A DNA stretch of 64,000 bases from Acetomicrobium sp. UBA5826 (GTDB lineage: Bacteria; Synergistota; Synergistia; Synergistales; Acetomicrobiaceae), in assembly GCF_002433005.1 (NCBI RefSeq), contig NZ_DJHF01000017.1, positions 175,048-239,047 on the forward strand. The letters run 5' to 3'. The stretch's first letter is position 1. Each line of letters opens with the position of its first letter. The notes under the pieces were generated by a model that made no database searches, was not told the origin of the DNA, and saw nothing but the letters and a program-made list of their open reading frames with translations. Both the position numbers and the translations under genes were made by a program. Below, piece after piece: positions 1-8,619 of the stretch.

Positions 1-44
1 TGTCCCCTTTATTTGTTATCGCGTCTTCCACCGAGAAGCGCTAC

Positions 45-1193
45 CTACATCCTAAGAAACTTCATCAACATATTTTCATGGACTTCCATGGCTCCGGTAG
101 GACACATCTCGTGACAACACAGACACTTAACACACATTGCTCTGTCTATGCGAGGAAGGGGGTCCATTCTGATAGCTTTCCGAGGACAGACATCGGCGCA
201 AATCCCGCACTTTACGCATTTCTCTTCCTGGAGGCGGGGAGATAATGCAACCCATCTATGCGTCCAACCTCTAAGCCATGTGGGCAAAAGCCTCAGAGAC
301 GAACTGCTTTTAATGAACCCCTTTGATTCAATCTCATCAGGTTCCACACCTATAATTTCTATTTCATCGACGGAAGATGGTCCAATTCCCCTTTTTGCCG
401 CGATGTTCAGCAATGGTATGTTTAAGGGATTCTTATATCCCATAACCTTTGCCGCCACGAAATCCAAGGCAAGGGCGTTTTTAGATGCCATAATAAGGCC
501 AACAAATTTGGGATGTCCGTGGGTAGGGCCGTTTCCCTCCATAGCATATATGGCATCTAATACGTTCAATTCAGGTGGCCTTGTTAAATATAGATCCACT
601 ATAGCGTTGCATAATTGATTTATAGACATGGAAAAGTGAGCTCTTTTCCTGGTGCTGGTATCAGCTATCCCAAAACAATTCTTCACGCATGCAGTAATCT
701 CCGTTTCGGCATGTGTTTTCAGTTTGGCAACATTGATCACGAAAGGCGCCTCAAAATAGCGTTTCGAAACGGTAAGCTCTTTTAGTACCACGTTTTCGTC
801 CCGTTTGAGAACGACAAATCCGCCATCGGACAATATAGTAGCAATAGCGTTATCGTCGATTTCAACGGCACTTGTCATTCCTGTCAGCCTTAAAAGTTCC
901 TCTTTCCTGTCGGCATAGAGATGTCCCGGCGAGTCTGCAACTGCAATTTCCCCCAAATGCCCCTTTTTTCTGGCCACTTTAATCAGAGCCTGAACGATGG
1001 AAGGATGAGTCGTTATGGCTAAATCAGGTTTTTTGGGAGCGAGGAGGTTTACCTTTAAAAGCAGTTTTTCGAACAAAAATCGTGAGGGGATCCATTCCTC
1101 AATAGCATCCAATGTGAAATTTAAGGCCTCACACACCTCATCGAGTTCATAGGACGAAGCTCGTCGAAGAGCTACTTTATATTTTTTTGTCAC
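45..1193 (-). CDS. DUF362 family protein with two C-terminal [4Fe-4S] ferredoxin motifs
   Basis: The protein is about 382 residues. An N-terminal DUF362 region (motifs such as INVAKLKTH and KNCFG) is followed near the C-terminus by two ferredoxin-type cysteine clusters, CVKCGICADVCP and CVKCLCCHEMCP, each of the form C-x2-C-x2-C-x3-C-P. It probably binds two [4Fe-4S] clusters and moves electrons in the cytoplasm. The physiological partner of DUF362 proteins is not established, so no reaction is claimed. I chose the GTG at 1193 because GGAGGAG lies seven bases upstream; a longer frame from 1235 has no such site. The start overlaps the end of the endonuclease III gene by 17 bases, so the two are likely translationally coupled. 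It is the last complete gene of its operon in the window. Confidence 0.85.
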   Translation of the reverse strand: MTKKYKVALRRASSYELDEVCEALNFTLDAIEEWIPSRFLFEKLLLKVNLLAPKKPDLAITTHPSIVQALIKVARKKGHLGEIAVADSPGHLYADRKEELLRLTGMTSAVEIDDNAIATILSDGGFVVLKRDENVVLKELTVSKRYFEAPFVINVAKLKTHAETEITACVKNCFGIADTSTRKRAHFSMSINQLCNAIVDLYLTRPPELNVLDAIYAMEGNGPTHGHPKFVGLIMASKNALALDFVAAKVMGYKNPLNIPLLNIAAKRGIGPSSVDEIEIIGVEPDEIESKGFIKSSSSLRLLPTWLRGWTHRWVALSPRLQEEKCVKCGICADVCPRKAIRMDPLPRIDRAMCVKCLCCHEMCPTGAMEVHENMLMKFLRM

Positions 1194-1944
1194 CTTTTTT
1201 CTCCTCCAAGACAAAAAGGCATAAATTTCGAGCATTTAACGGACATATCGTGCACTTAGGTCTTCTTGAGACGCAGATATTTCTTCCGTGAGATATGATG
1301 TCCAAATGGGCCGACCAGTATAAATCCGCAGGTATAACCGATCCCATTATCTTCTGTGTCTCTTCAGGTGTGCTTTTAGGGCTTACCCAACCTATTCTTT
1401 TACAAAGTCGGTTGACATGTGTATCCACAGGAAAAGCCGGTATCCCAAGATCGAAGAGAAGGACACATGCAACGGTCTTCGGCCCCACGCCCGGAAGAGA
1501 GCTTAAAAAATTTATTATTTCTTCTTTTTTCATGCCCTTCAATGGCTTTAAAGAACAGCTTCCAAATCGCTCGGTTATAAGGCCTAGCACGCTTTTTATC
1601 CTCGACGCTTTTATATTAGATAAACCTGCCGGTTTGATGACCTCAGCAAGCTCGGTTTCTGCTGTCACTAACACATCCTCCCATCGAGGATAGCGTGACC
1701 TTAAAAGCTCGTATGCACGATCTCTATTCTTGTCGTTCGTATTCTGGGACAATATGGTTAATATCAATCCATCCAGGGGTTCGTCACTCGTCGTTTTAGC
1801 GGGCCGCAAGTGAGACCAAAGGCCCGCTAAAACATCGATCGCGTTAAGAACCCACTCTCTTAAAGACAGCTCTGTAAGATTGCGCTCTATTAACATTCGA
1901 TCAGTACCGCCAGAACTATTTACGGCTCCTTGTAATTTCGTCAT
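1177..1944 (-). CDS. nth: Endonuclease III (base-excision DNA glycosylase/AP lyase)
   Basis: This HhH-GPD superfamily DNA glycosylase removes oxidised pyrimidines and cleaves at abasic sites. The helix-hairpin-helix LPGVGPKTV carries the expected catalytic Lys, and VDTHVNRL contains the catalytic Asp. A C-terminal cysteine set C-x6-C-x2-C-x7-C would hold a [4Fe-4S] cluster; the last spacing is two residues longer than the x5 of Escherichia coli Nth. The frame is 255 residues, longer than the usual ~210, because of an N-terminal extension. An internal ATG 16 codons downstream is an alternative start. The ATG used lies two bases after the Lon stop codon and has only a weak SD. Confidence 0.92.
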   Translation of the reverse strand: MTKLQGAVNSSGGTDRMLIERNLTELSLREWVLNAIDVLAGLWSHLRPAKTTSDEPLDGLILTILSQNTNDKNRDRAYELLRSRYPRWEDVLVTAETELAEVIKPAGLSNIKASRIKSVLGLITERFGSCSLKPLKGMKKEEIINFLSSLPGVGPKTVACVLLFDLGIPAFPVDTHVNRLCKRIGWVSPKSTPEETQKIMGSVIPADLYWSAHLDIISHGRNICVSRRPKCTICPLNARNLCLFVLEEKKGDKKI

Positions 1945-1946
1945 TC

Positions 1947-4385
1947 TTAATTGTTCTCGTTGTTTTCTTCCCTTTCCGTCTTTTGAAGGGCTTTTTTAAG
2001 CTTTGCAGCTTCTTCCATAAAAAATCTAAGTCTTTCTTTGGCCTTGCCGTGAACAGTTTCGTCGGGATATTTGCCCGACTCATCCGGAACGCCCGCAGGA
2101 ACACCTGTCACAATTTCCAAACCCTCATCAACGGTATCAATTGCCCATATGTGGAATTTTCCCTCTTCTACAGCTTCTAACACTTCGTGATCCAACATCA
2201 GGTGTATCAAATTTTGTTTCGGAATCATAACACCCTGTTCGCCCGTCAATCCCCGCAACTTGCAATACCTAAAAAATCCTTCGATCTTTTCGTTAACTCC
2301 TCCAATAGGCTGAATGCTGCCAAATTGATCTACCGAACCCGTCACTGCAATGCCTTGTTTTAAGGGATAGCCCGAAAGGGACGACAGAAGACAATATAGC
2401 TCCGTAGAGGAAGCGCTATCCCCTTCGATTTCTTCGTAGGTCTGCTCAAAGGCAATCCTGGCAGTCAGGGTAAGCGGCATATCTTGGGCATATTTCTTGC
2501 CCAAATAACTGGAGAGAATTAACAGACCCTTATTGTGGATCGGGCCCGTCAATTTTACCTCTCTTTCGATATTGACGACGCCCTCATGCCCCATATAAAT
2601 GTTTGAGGTTATTCTAACGGGATGACCAAAGGAATGTTCTCTCATATCTATCACGGTAAGACCGTTGATTTGCCCTACTCTCTCGCCATCGACTTCAACG
2701 CGAAGGATTCCATCCTCAAAGGCCCTGAACATACGGTCCTCTATTAAGCTGACACGATAGCGCATTTCTTTGATAGCTTTCTTGACATCCGAAGCTTCTA
2801 CTAACTCTTTACCTTCGGCCCTAGCCCAAGCGGTCGCTTCAACCAAAACTTCCGTTATTTTATTCATCTGTGTGGTCATACGTTGTTTGTGATCCGCCAA
2901 ACGAGATGCATATTCTATGACTTCACCCACTGCTTCTCTATCATAGGGAAGCAGGTTTTCCTGCTGCGTATATTCCGCTATAAATACGGCCATATCATAT
3001 TCGGTATTCTCGTTTCTCGGCATATCTACATCGAAATCAGCTTTTATCTTAAAGAGCTCCGAAAACTCTTTGTCATACAAGCTCAATAAATAATATATCA
3101 AACGAGTGCCTACAATTACTACCTTTATGTTCAATGGAATAGGTTCCGGCCTTAGGGAGGATACGGGCAAAAAGCCTAATTGTTCTCCCAAGTTTTCGAT
3201 CGTAAGCTTCTCATCCTTGAGGGCACGTTTTAAAGCATCATATGACAAATATTGCCTTAACAGCTCTTCGGCCTCCAGAACCAGATATCCGCCGTTAGCC
3301 CTATGAATCGCACCTGCAACTATCTTTCTGAAATCAGTATAAAGATAACCCTGTCTGCTCTCATATTCCACCTTGCCCATCAGGTTGTAGTAGGTCGGAT
3401 TGGACTCTCTAATTACAGGAGCGCCATCTTCGGGATCATTGCTGACAAAAACATTAACCATGTATTTACCGAAATCAACTTCAATGTTTTCATCCCTGGC
3501 CGCCGCAACAAAAATGTTGAAGTTTTTTATAACGTCCTCTTCCATCGAGGCGATCCATTTCAAAAGTTTCTGGGATTTTCCGTATCTTTCCCTTAATTCG
3601 CTGAGAAAAGGACTTATAGCGCTTCGCGAAATATTTCTCTCTAATTCCTTAATCCTGTCCTTAAGGTTTTTTTCTAAGTCCCTTATCTTTCTTAGGGTCT
3701 CAAGGGTGTGCTGCGAAATCTTCTCAGATATTTCCTGAAGCCTTTTCTGTTCCTCCTCGGGGAGTGCTTCAAATTCCTCCTGTTGCATTTCCCTTTGAAC
3801 TACCTTTCCATCCTCTTCGACTTTAACTAAGGGGATATTCACGAAACCCTGAGGAGTACGTTTTATAAGGAATCCGTTTTGTTGCGCTATATTTCGCAAA
3901 CGATCCATTAATTCATTGACCTGTTCTTGAAATTCTTTTACCAATTGCGCCTTTGCATCCTCGTATTGGCTATCTTCAAAGGCTTTGCTCAAGGTTGACT
4001 TAAGCTCCTCTATCACTTCGGTCATGGTCTGAGCAAACCGCTTGCCCTGCCCTGCCGGCATATTGATGGCAATTGGGGAGCTTGGGTTTTCAAAATTGTG
4101 CATGTAAAGCCAGTCATCCGGCGCAGGTAACTTTTTTGCTTTGGCTTCTATCTGTCGCATAGCGTAGGTCATTCGTCCACTGCCCGGGTTGCCAACTACA
4201 AAAATATTAAACCCTTTTTTATTGAGCGATAGTCCAAAAGAAACCGCCTTTGCAGCACGCTCCTGCCCTATTAACCTTTTATCGCTAACCAATTCAGCGG
4301 TGGTTGAAAAAGAAAATTTCTCCATGGAAACCCTGGAGCGCAGCAATTCTTTCGGTACTCTTTTTTCTTCTAAAATTGATGACAT
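1947..4385 (-). CDS. Lon-family AAA+ protease (LonB-like, S16)
   Basis: An 812-residue ATP-dependent serine protease of the LonB-like group, which lacks the LAN substrate-binding domain of classical LonA. The P-loop-like segment near residue 65 reads GNPGSGR, with Arg where Lys is normal; to my knowledge this is common in this subgroup. A long coiled-coil insertion spans about 130-270. The C-terminal protease domain has Ser657 in GDSAS and Lys700 in GGVNEK. Their 43-residue spacing equals that of the Ser679/Lys722 dyad of E. coli Lon. It probably degrades misfolded cytoplasmic proteins. The SD AAAGGAGG sits nine bases before the ATG and lies inside the last codons of mnmA, so the two genes are coupled. 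Confidence 0.92.
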   Translation of the reverse strand: MSSILEEKRVPKELLRSRVSMEKFSFSTTAELVSDKRLIGQERAAKAVSFGLSLNKKGFNIFVVGNPGSGRMTYAMRQIEAKAKKLPAPDDWLYMHNFENPSSPIAINMPAGQGKRFAQTMTEVIEELKSTLSKAFEDSQYEDAKAQLVKEFQEQVNELMDRLRNIAQQNGFLIKRTPQGFVNIPLVKVEEDGKVVQREMQQEEFEALPEEEQKRLQEISEKISQHTLETLRKIRDLEKNLKDRIKELERNISRSAISPFLSELRERYGKSQKLLKWIASMEEDVIKNFNIFVAAARDENIEVDFGKYMVNVFVSNDPEDGAPVIRESNPTYYNLMGKVEYESRQGYLYTDFRKIVAGAIHRANGGYLVLEAEELLRQYLSYDALKRALKDEKLTIENLGEQLGFLPVSSLRPEPIPLNIKVVIVGTRLIYYLLSLYDKEFSELFKIKADFDVDMPRNENTEYDMAVFIAEYTQQENLLPYDREAVGEVIEYASRLADHKQRMTTQMNKITEVLVEATAWARAEGKELVEASDVKKAIKEMRYRVSLIEDRMFRAFEDGILRVEVDGERVGQINGLTVIDMREHSFGHPVRITSNIYMGHEGVVNIEREVKLTGPIHNKGLLILSSYLGKKYAQDMPLTLTARIAFEQTYEEIEGDSASSTELYCLLSSLSGYPLKQGIAVTGSVDQFGSIQPIGGVNEKIEGFFRYCKLRGLTGEQGVMIPKQNLIHLMLDHEVLEAVEEGKFHIWAIDTVDEGLEIVTGVPAGVPDESGKYPDETVHGKAKERLRFFMEEAAKLKKALQKTEREENNENN

Positions 4386-4389
4386 TTAT

Positions 4390-5445
4390 CTATACCTCCT
4401 TTGCTTCACTACAGCCGGCTATAATACCTCCACCAACTACAACGTCTCCGTCATAAAGGACGAGCGACTGCCCTGGCGCTACTCCCCAAAAAGGACTCTC
4501 CAAAGCCTTAACTGTAAACCCTTCTTCCCCACTATCCATCAATGCAACCGGTTTTGGCGTAGTTTTGTATCTGTGCTGAGCACTATATACTTTTCCAATT
4601 TCGAGCCCTTCCAGCCAATGGGGAGAGTAACATTTTACAAATCGTCTTTGCAAATCCTCTTTTCTTCCAACTATTAGGGCGTTTTCTGAAGCGTTAATTT
4701 CCGACACATACCATGGACCGTTTGGCAAGCCAAGACCCTCTCGCTGTCCGACGGTATAATATCCGACCCCTTTATGGCTGCCTAAAAACCCCCCTTGCAA
4801 AGATAAAATTGGCCCCTCTTTAACATCGATTCTCGAAGATAAAAAACCCCTTAAAGTTTCGTCACGCCTCAAAAAACATAAATCTGCGCTTTCTTCGACA
4901 TCATCGAAGATATTCCCAAAAATCTCTCTGGCTTTCTTTTTCACTTCGGCCTTCGTCAGATCACCCAGCGGAAAGATTACACTGCTCAACCAATTTTTAG
5001 GGAGGCGGTAGAGCATGTAGCTTTGCTCTTTTTTGGGATCTCTGCCTCGGACGAGATGATAATTCGAATCATTTTTATAAATTTTAGCATAGTGTCCCGT
5101 AGCTATGAAATCGACATTATAGCAGTTGCGCAAATCGAACAATGTTTTAAATTTAACATTTGGATTGCAAAATACACAGGGATTAGGAGTTTTCCCATTG
5201 GAGTAAGATGTGATTAAGGGCACTATTACTTCACTGTTAAATTTCTCTCTTATATCAATTACATAAAAGGGCACTTTTAACAGTTCGCAAACTCTACGCG
5301 CCCTATCGACATCTTCTTCGTGACCATCGGACATCACTAAAAAACAGCCAACTACTTCATGCCCCTGTTTCACCAGCAAGGATAAAGCAAAGGAGCTGTC
5401 TATTCCACCGCTTATGGCAGTAATTATCCTCAATTTCCATGTCAC
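4390..5445 (-). CDS. mnmA: tRNA-specific 2-thiouridylase MnmA
   Basis: Adds sulfur to uridine 34 of Lys, Glu and Gln tRNAs using persulfide sulfur and ATP. The N-terminal PP-loop motif SGGIDSS binds ATP. The two catalytic cysteines are in NPCVFCN and in ADLCFL, and GHYAK and GQREGLG are family motifs. The 351-residue length is typical. The start is a GTG that overlaps the stop of the upstream P-type ATPase gene (GTGA overlap), with AAGGTG as a weak SD. No cysteine desulfurase gene is in view. It lies between the P-ATPase and Lon-like genes in a continuous minus-strand operon. Confidence 0.95.
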   Translation of the reverse strand: MTWKLRIITAISGGIDSSFALSLLVKQGHEVVGCFLVMSDGHEEDVDRARRVCELLKVPFYVIDIREKFNSEVIVPLITSYSNGKTPNPCVFCNPNVKFKTLFDLRNCYNVDFIATGHYAKIYKNDSNYHLVRGRDPKKEQSYMLYRLPKNWLSSVIFPLGDLTKAEVKKKAREIFGNIFDDVEESADLCFLRRDETLRGFLSSRIDVKEGPILSLQGGFLGSHKGVGYYTVGQREGLGLPNGPWYVSEINASENALIVGRKEDLQRRFVKCYSPHWLEGLEIGKVYSAQHRYKTTPKPVALMDSGEEGFTVKALESPFWGVAPGQSLVLYDGDVVVGGGIIAGCSEAKEV

Positions 5446-8000
5446 ACACCTTTTATCAATTTATATATTTGTAATACAAATGTAGGAATTAAAGCACCTA
5501 TTAATACAATACCCCATTCACCTGCAGACAAAGGAACTATCTTCAATACTCTTTGAAATATAGGAATATAGGTTATGGCGACTTGAAGTAACATAGACGC
5601 CAGCACACCTAAAAAGAGATAAGGGTTTTTCAGCAGATCCGCTGGGTTTCTCAGTATACTTGATTCTCTAACGCTGAAGACGAAGAACAATTGAGTTAAA
5701 ACTAAACTGTGAAAGCTGATCTCAGTAGCCTTCAAGCTAGAAAAGCCCAAATATTTTAGAGAATACAATGTGATGCCGAGAACGCCAAGAAACATTACAG
5801 ACCCGAAAAAGCCTATCTTAATTTGGTGCGCCCTCGTGAGGATATCTTCGTCCTTTCTTTTAGGAAGCCTTTTCATCGTGTCTGCCTCGGGCGGATCCAA
5901 GGACAAAGCCAATGCCGGAATTACGTCTGTCACAAGATTTATCCATAATATCTGCAAAGGCAACAGTAAAGCAGGAAGCTTTAACAATATCCCGCCGAAC
6001 ACGACAAGCACTTCGCTTAAATTGCAGCAAAGCAGATAAATAACAGCTTTCCTTATATTGTCGAAAATTCTTCGACCCTCAGCTACCGCATTGACGATGG
6101 TAGCGAACCGATCGTCCTCGAGAATGATATCGGCGGCCTCTTTGCTTACTTCAGTGCCTTGAATGCCCATAGCTATGCCAACATCGGCTTGTTTTAAGGC
6201 TACTGCGTCGTTCACTCCGTCGCCGGTCATCGCTACTACTTCGCCTGCTTTTTGAAGACCCTTTACGATCTTAGATTTATGTTCCGGAAATACTCTAGCT
6301 ATCACTGCTACCTCTCTCGCTCTCCTTGCGATCTCTTCTTCGTCCATCTCAGATATTTGTCTGCCATCAAGTGCTTCCAGGCCATGATCGTCCATAATGC
6401 CCACTTCTTTTGCTATGGCAACAGCTGTGGTAACGTGATCTCCAGTAACCATGATTACATGGATGCCTGCATCCCTACAGGAGGCGACGGCTTCTTTGAC
6501 CTCTTCTCTGGGCGGATCCATTATCCCCACCACGCCCAAAAAGGCCAATTCATCAAGTGAACGTCCGAAGGCAAAGGCAAGGGTCCGCATCCCCATCTTG
6601 GCCAGCCTCTCCACATCATCCTTCCATTTGTCCCTAAGCGTGGAAGAAAGGGGCTTCAATGCATCATTTTCGTATATAAAACTACAATCCTGCAGCAAGC
6701 GTTCCGGAGCCCCCTTGACTGCAATACCATTGTCGTGGTATGTCGCCATCCTCATGACGGAAGAATCAAAGGGGTCTTCCTTTAGTCGTGGATATTCTCG
6801 CCTTATTTCGTTGGGATCAAACCCATTATCATAAGCCCATTTTAGCAAAGCCACTTCCATGGGGTCGCCAATTTGATTTTCGTGATTTATTGAAGCATTG
6901 TTACATAATACGGCCACTCTAAATAGAAGTTCTCTCGCTTTATCGCTTGCGATGAGCGATTCTCGAACCGTCATCTTGTTAAGAGTAATCGTTCCGGTTT
7001 TATCTGTACATATAACTGAAGTGCTTCCCAAGGTCTCTACGGAAGCAAGGTTTCGAACGAGGGCATTAAGCTTAGCCATACGATGGACGCCCAGGGCGAG
7101 AGTCATCGTCGCCACGAAGGGAAGACCCTCGGGAATAGCAGCAACTGCAAGGGCAATACCTATCTGAAACATAGCCAATAGCTCATTACCCTCGAGCACT
7201 CCTATGGCTACTATAAGAAATATGATAGCAAGTACGAGTTTAATGAGAAATTTGGTGAATTTGGCAAGGCGAGCTTCCAGGGGTATCTCTCTCTTTTCGA
7301 CTTTTTGCAGCATAGTACTTATACGTCCGAGTTCCGTATGAAGACCGGTAGCGCATACCAACATTTTGCCATTACCTCTTACCACGGCCGTTCCCGTGTA
7401 AAGACAATTAATCCTATCCGGAAGCAATGTATCTTTGGGCAAAGTGTCAGTAGTTTTATCAACAGGTACGGATTCTCCCGTTAAAGTAGATTCGTCGACG
7501 GCCAATGAGAAAGCTTCTATTAATCTTCCATCGGCGGGAACGACATCGCCGGCTTCCAGCAAGACTACATCACCTGGGACCAGCTCTTGTGAAGGTAGCA
7601 ACCCTATCTCCCCGTCGCGAATAACCTTAACTTGCCTTACAATCATCGATTTTAAAGCCTGAAGGGCCTGCTCGGCTCGATATTCAGTCAAAAAACCTAT
7701 TACAGCATTGATCAATATGACTACAAGTATAGCCCCTGCATCCAGCCTTTCTCCCATAATGATACTGATACAAGCAGCTAAAGCTAAGACGTAAACCATC
7801 GGACTTTTGAACTGCCTCAAAAGAAACTTCCACCAGGGAACCTTCTCCTCCTCAGCCAATTCGTTGGGTCCAAAAATTTGAAGCCGTCTGGCGGCTTCAT
7901 CTTGTGACAAGCCTCTTGCATCCGATAAGTTAAGTTTTGCGAAAAGTTCCTCCTCCGAAATGCAGTGAAAGTTTTTCAACTGACTGGCGCTATTCAACAA
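5442..8000 (-). CDS. P-type (P2A) cation-transporting ATPase, Ca2+-pump type
   Basis: An integral membrane pump of 852 residues. It shows an N-terminal cation-ATPase domain, the TGES actuator motif, the phosphorylation motif DKTGT, and the hinge GDGVND. Ion-site residues match the SERCA pattern: PEGLP in M4, N-L-S-E in M5 and NLVTD in M6, which favours Ca2+ over H+ or heavy metals. It probably exports Ca2+ from the cytoplasm. The start is one of two adjacent TTG codons (8000 or 7997) after GGGAGG; the second has the better spacing. It follows the cobalamin adenosyltransferase gene by 16 bases and overlaps mnmA by four. Confidence 0.93.
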   Translation of the reverse strand: MLNSASQLKNFHCISEEELFAKLNLSDARGLSQDEAARRLQIFGPNELAEEEKVPWWKFLLRQFKSPMVYVLALAACISIIMGERLDAGAILVVILINAVIGFLTEYRAEQALQALKSMIVRQVKVIRDGEIGLLPSQELVPGDVVLLEAGDVVPADGRLIEAFSLAVDESTLTGESVPVDKTTDTLPKDTLLPDRINCLYTGTAVVRGNGKMLVCATGLHTELGRISTMLQKVEKREIPLEARLAKFTKFLIKLVLAIIFLIVAIGVLEGNELLAMFQIGIALAVAAIPEGLPFVATMTLALGVHRMAKLNALVRNLASVETLGSTSVICTDKTGTITLNKMTVRESLIASDKARELLFRVAVLCNNASINHENQIGDPMEVALLKWAYDNGFDPNEIRREYPRLKEDPFDSSVMRMATYHDNGIAVKGAPERLLQDCSFIYENDALKPLSSTLRDKWKDDVERLAKMGMRTLAFAFGRSLDELAFLGVVGIMDPPREEVKEAVASCRDAGIHVIMVTGDHVTTAVAIAKEVGIMDDHGLEALDGRQISEMDEEEIARRAREVAVIARVFPEHKSKIVKGLQKAGEVVAMTGDGVNDAVALKQADVGIAMGIQGTEVSKEAADIILEDDRFATIVNAVAEGRRIFDNIRKAVIYLLCCNLSEVLVVFGGILLKLPALLLPLQILWINLVTDVIPALALSLDPPEADTMKRLPKRKDEDILTRAHQIKIGFFGSVMFLGVLGITLYSLKYLGFSSLKATEISFHSLVLTQLFFVFSVRESSILRNPADLLKNPYLFLGVLASMLLQVAITYIPIFQRVLKIVPLSAGEWGIVLIGALIPTFVLQIYKLIKGV

Positions 8001-8016
8001 AGGCCCTCCCTCTTTA

Positions 8017-8547
8017 TTAATATTCTATGCCCTTTCTGGCCAACATATTTTTTTGATAGGGATGTTTTATCTCCACCATCTCAGTAACTAAATCGGCTAC
8101 TTCTATTATTTCCTTTGGTGCATATCTACCCGTCAAGACCACTTCAATTGAGGCAAGTTTCGCGCTGATTAAGTTTAGCACATCCGAAACCTTCAGCAAA
8201 TCAAAATAGACTGCAACATTTATCTCGTCCAACACTACCAAATCGTATTTTGGATCGGTCAGACATCTCTCAGCTATCCCTAATCCCCGCCTGGCTTCTC
8301 TTAAATCGACTTCGGTATGTTCGCCCTTTTTAAAACATCTATCGCTACCGGTTCGAAAGAGCTCCACACCCGGAAGATAGCTCAATCCCTTAATTTCTCC
8401 GTAGAATGGCCATCCCTTCATAAACTGAACCATGGCCACCTTTCCTTCATGACCCACGCAACGCACTATTAAACCCATGGCTGAAGTGGTCTTTCCCTTA
8501 CCGTTTCCTGTATAAACATGAATTAAACCCCTTTCAAACAAAGACAA
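8017..8547 (-). CDS. cobO: Cob(I)alamin (corrinoid) adenosyltransferase, CobA/CobO/BtuR family
   Basis: Transfers the adenosyl group of ATP to reduced corrinoids, making coenzyme B12 in de novo or salvage synthesis. The P-loop is GNGKGKTT at the N-terminus, and the family motif LDEIN is present. Length is about 176 residues, as expected. The longer frame opens with ATG at 8562, but that codon has no SD. GGAGG overlaps it and sits eight bases ahead of a TTG at 8547, which I take as the true start. It is the first gene of the minus-strand operon and diverges from hypF. No other cobalamin gene is visible here, so a salvage role is possible. Confidence 0.93.
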   Translation of the reverse strand: MSLFERGLIHVYTGNGKGKTTSAMGLIVRCVGHEGKVAMVQFMKGWPFYGEIKGLSYLPGVELFRTGSDRCFKKGEHTEVDLREARRGLGIAERCLTDPKYDLVVLDEINVAVYFDLLKVSDVLNLISAKLASIEVVLTGRYAPKEIIEVADLVTEMVEIKHPYQKNMLARKGIEY

Positions 8548-8561
8548 GAATATCGCCTCCA

Positions 8562-8590
8562 TTGAAACAAATTTACGATAGGATTACAAT
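8562..8590 (+). promoter_or_regulatory. Sigma-70-type promoter for hypF
   Basis: TTGAAA (8562-8567) and TACAAT (8585-8590) are separated by 17 bases. Predicted initiation near 8597 would give a leader of about 23 bases carrying the SD AGGAGG at 8601-8606. It overlaps the start region of the divergent cobO gene. Confidence 0.7.
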
Positions 8591-8619
8591 GCCTTTTGCA
8601 AGGAGGTATGTCAATAGAT

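Noticed and set aside
1947..4385. The Arg in place of the Walker A Lys of the Lon-like protease as a sign of a dead ATPase.
   Set aside because: To my knowledge this GxxGSGR form is common in the LonB-like subgroup, so it is not evidence of inactivation in this copy.
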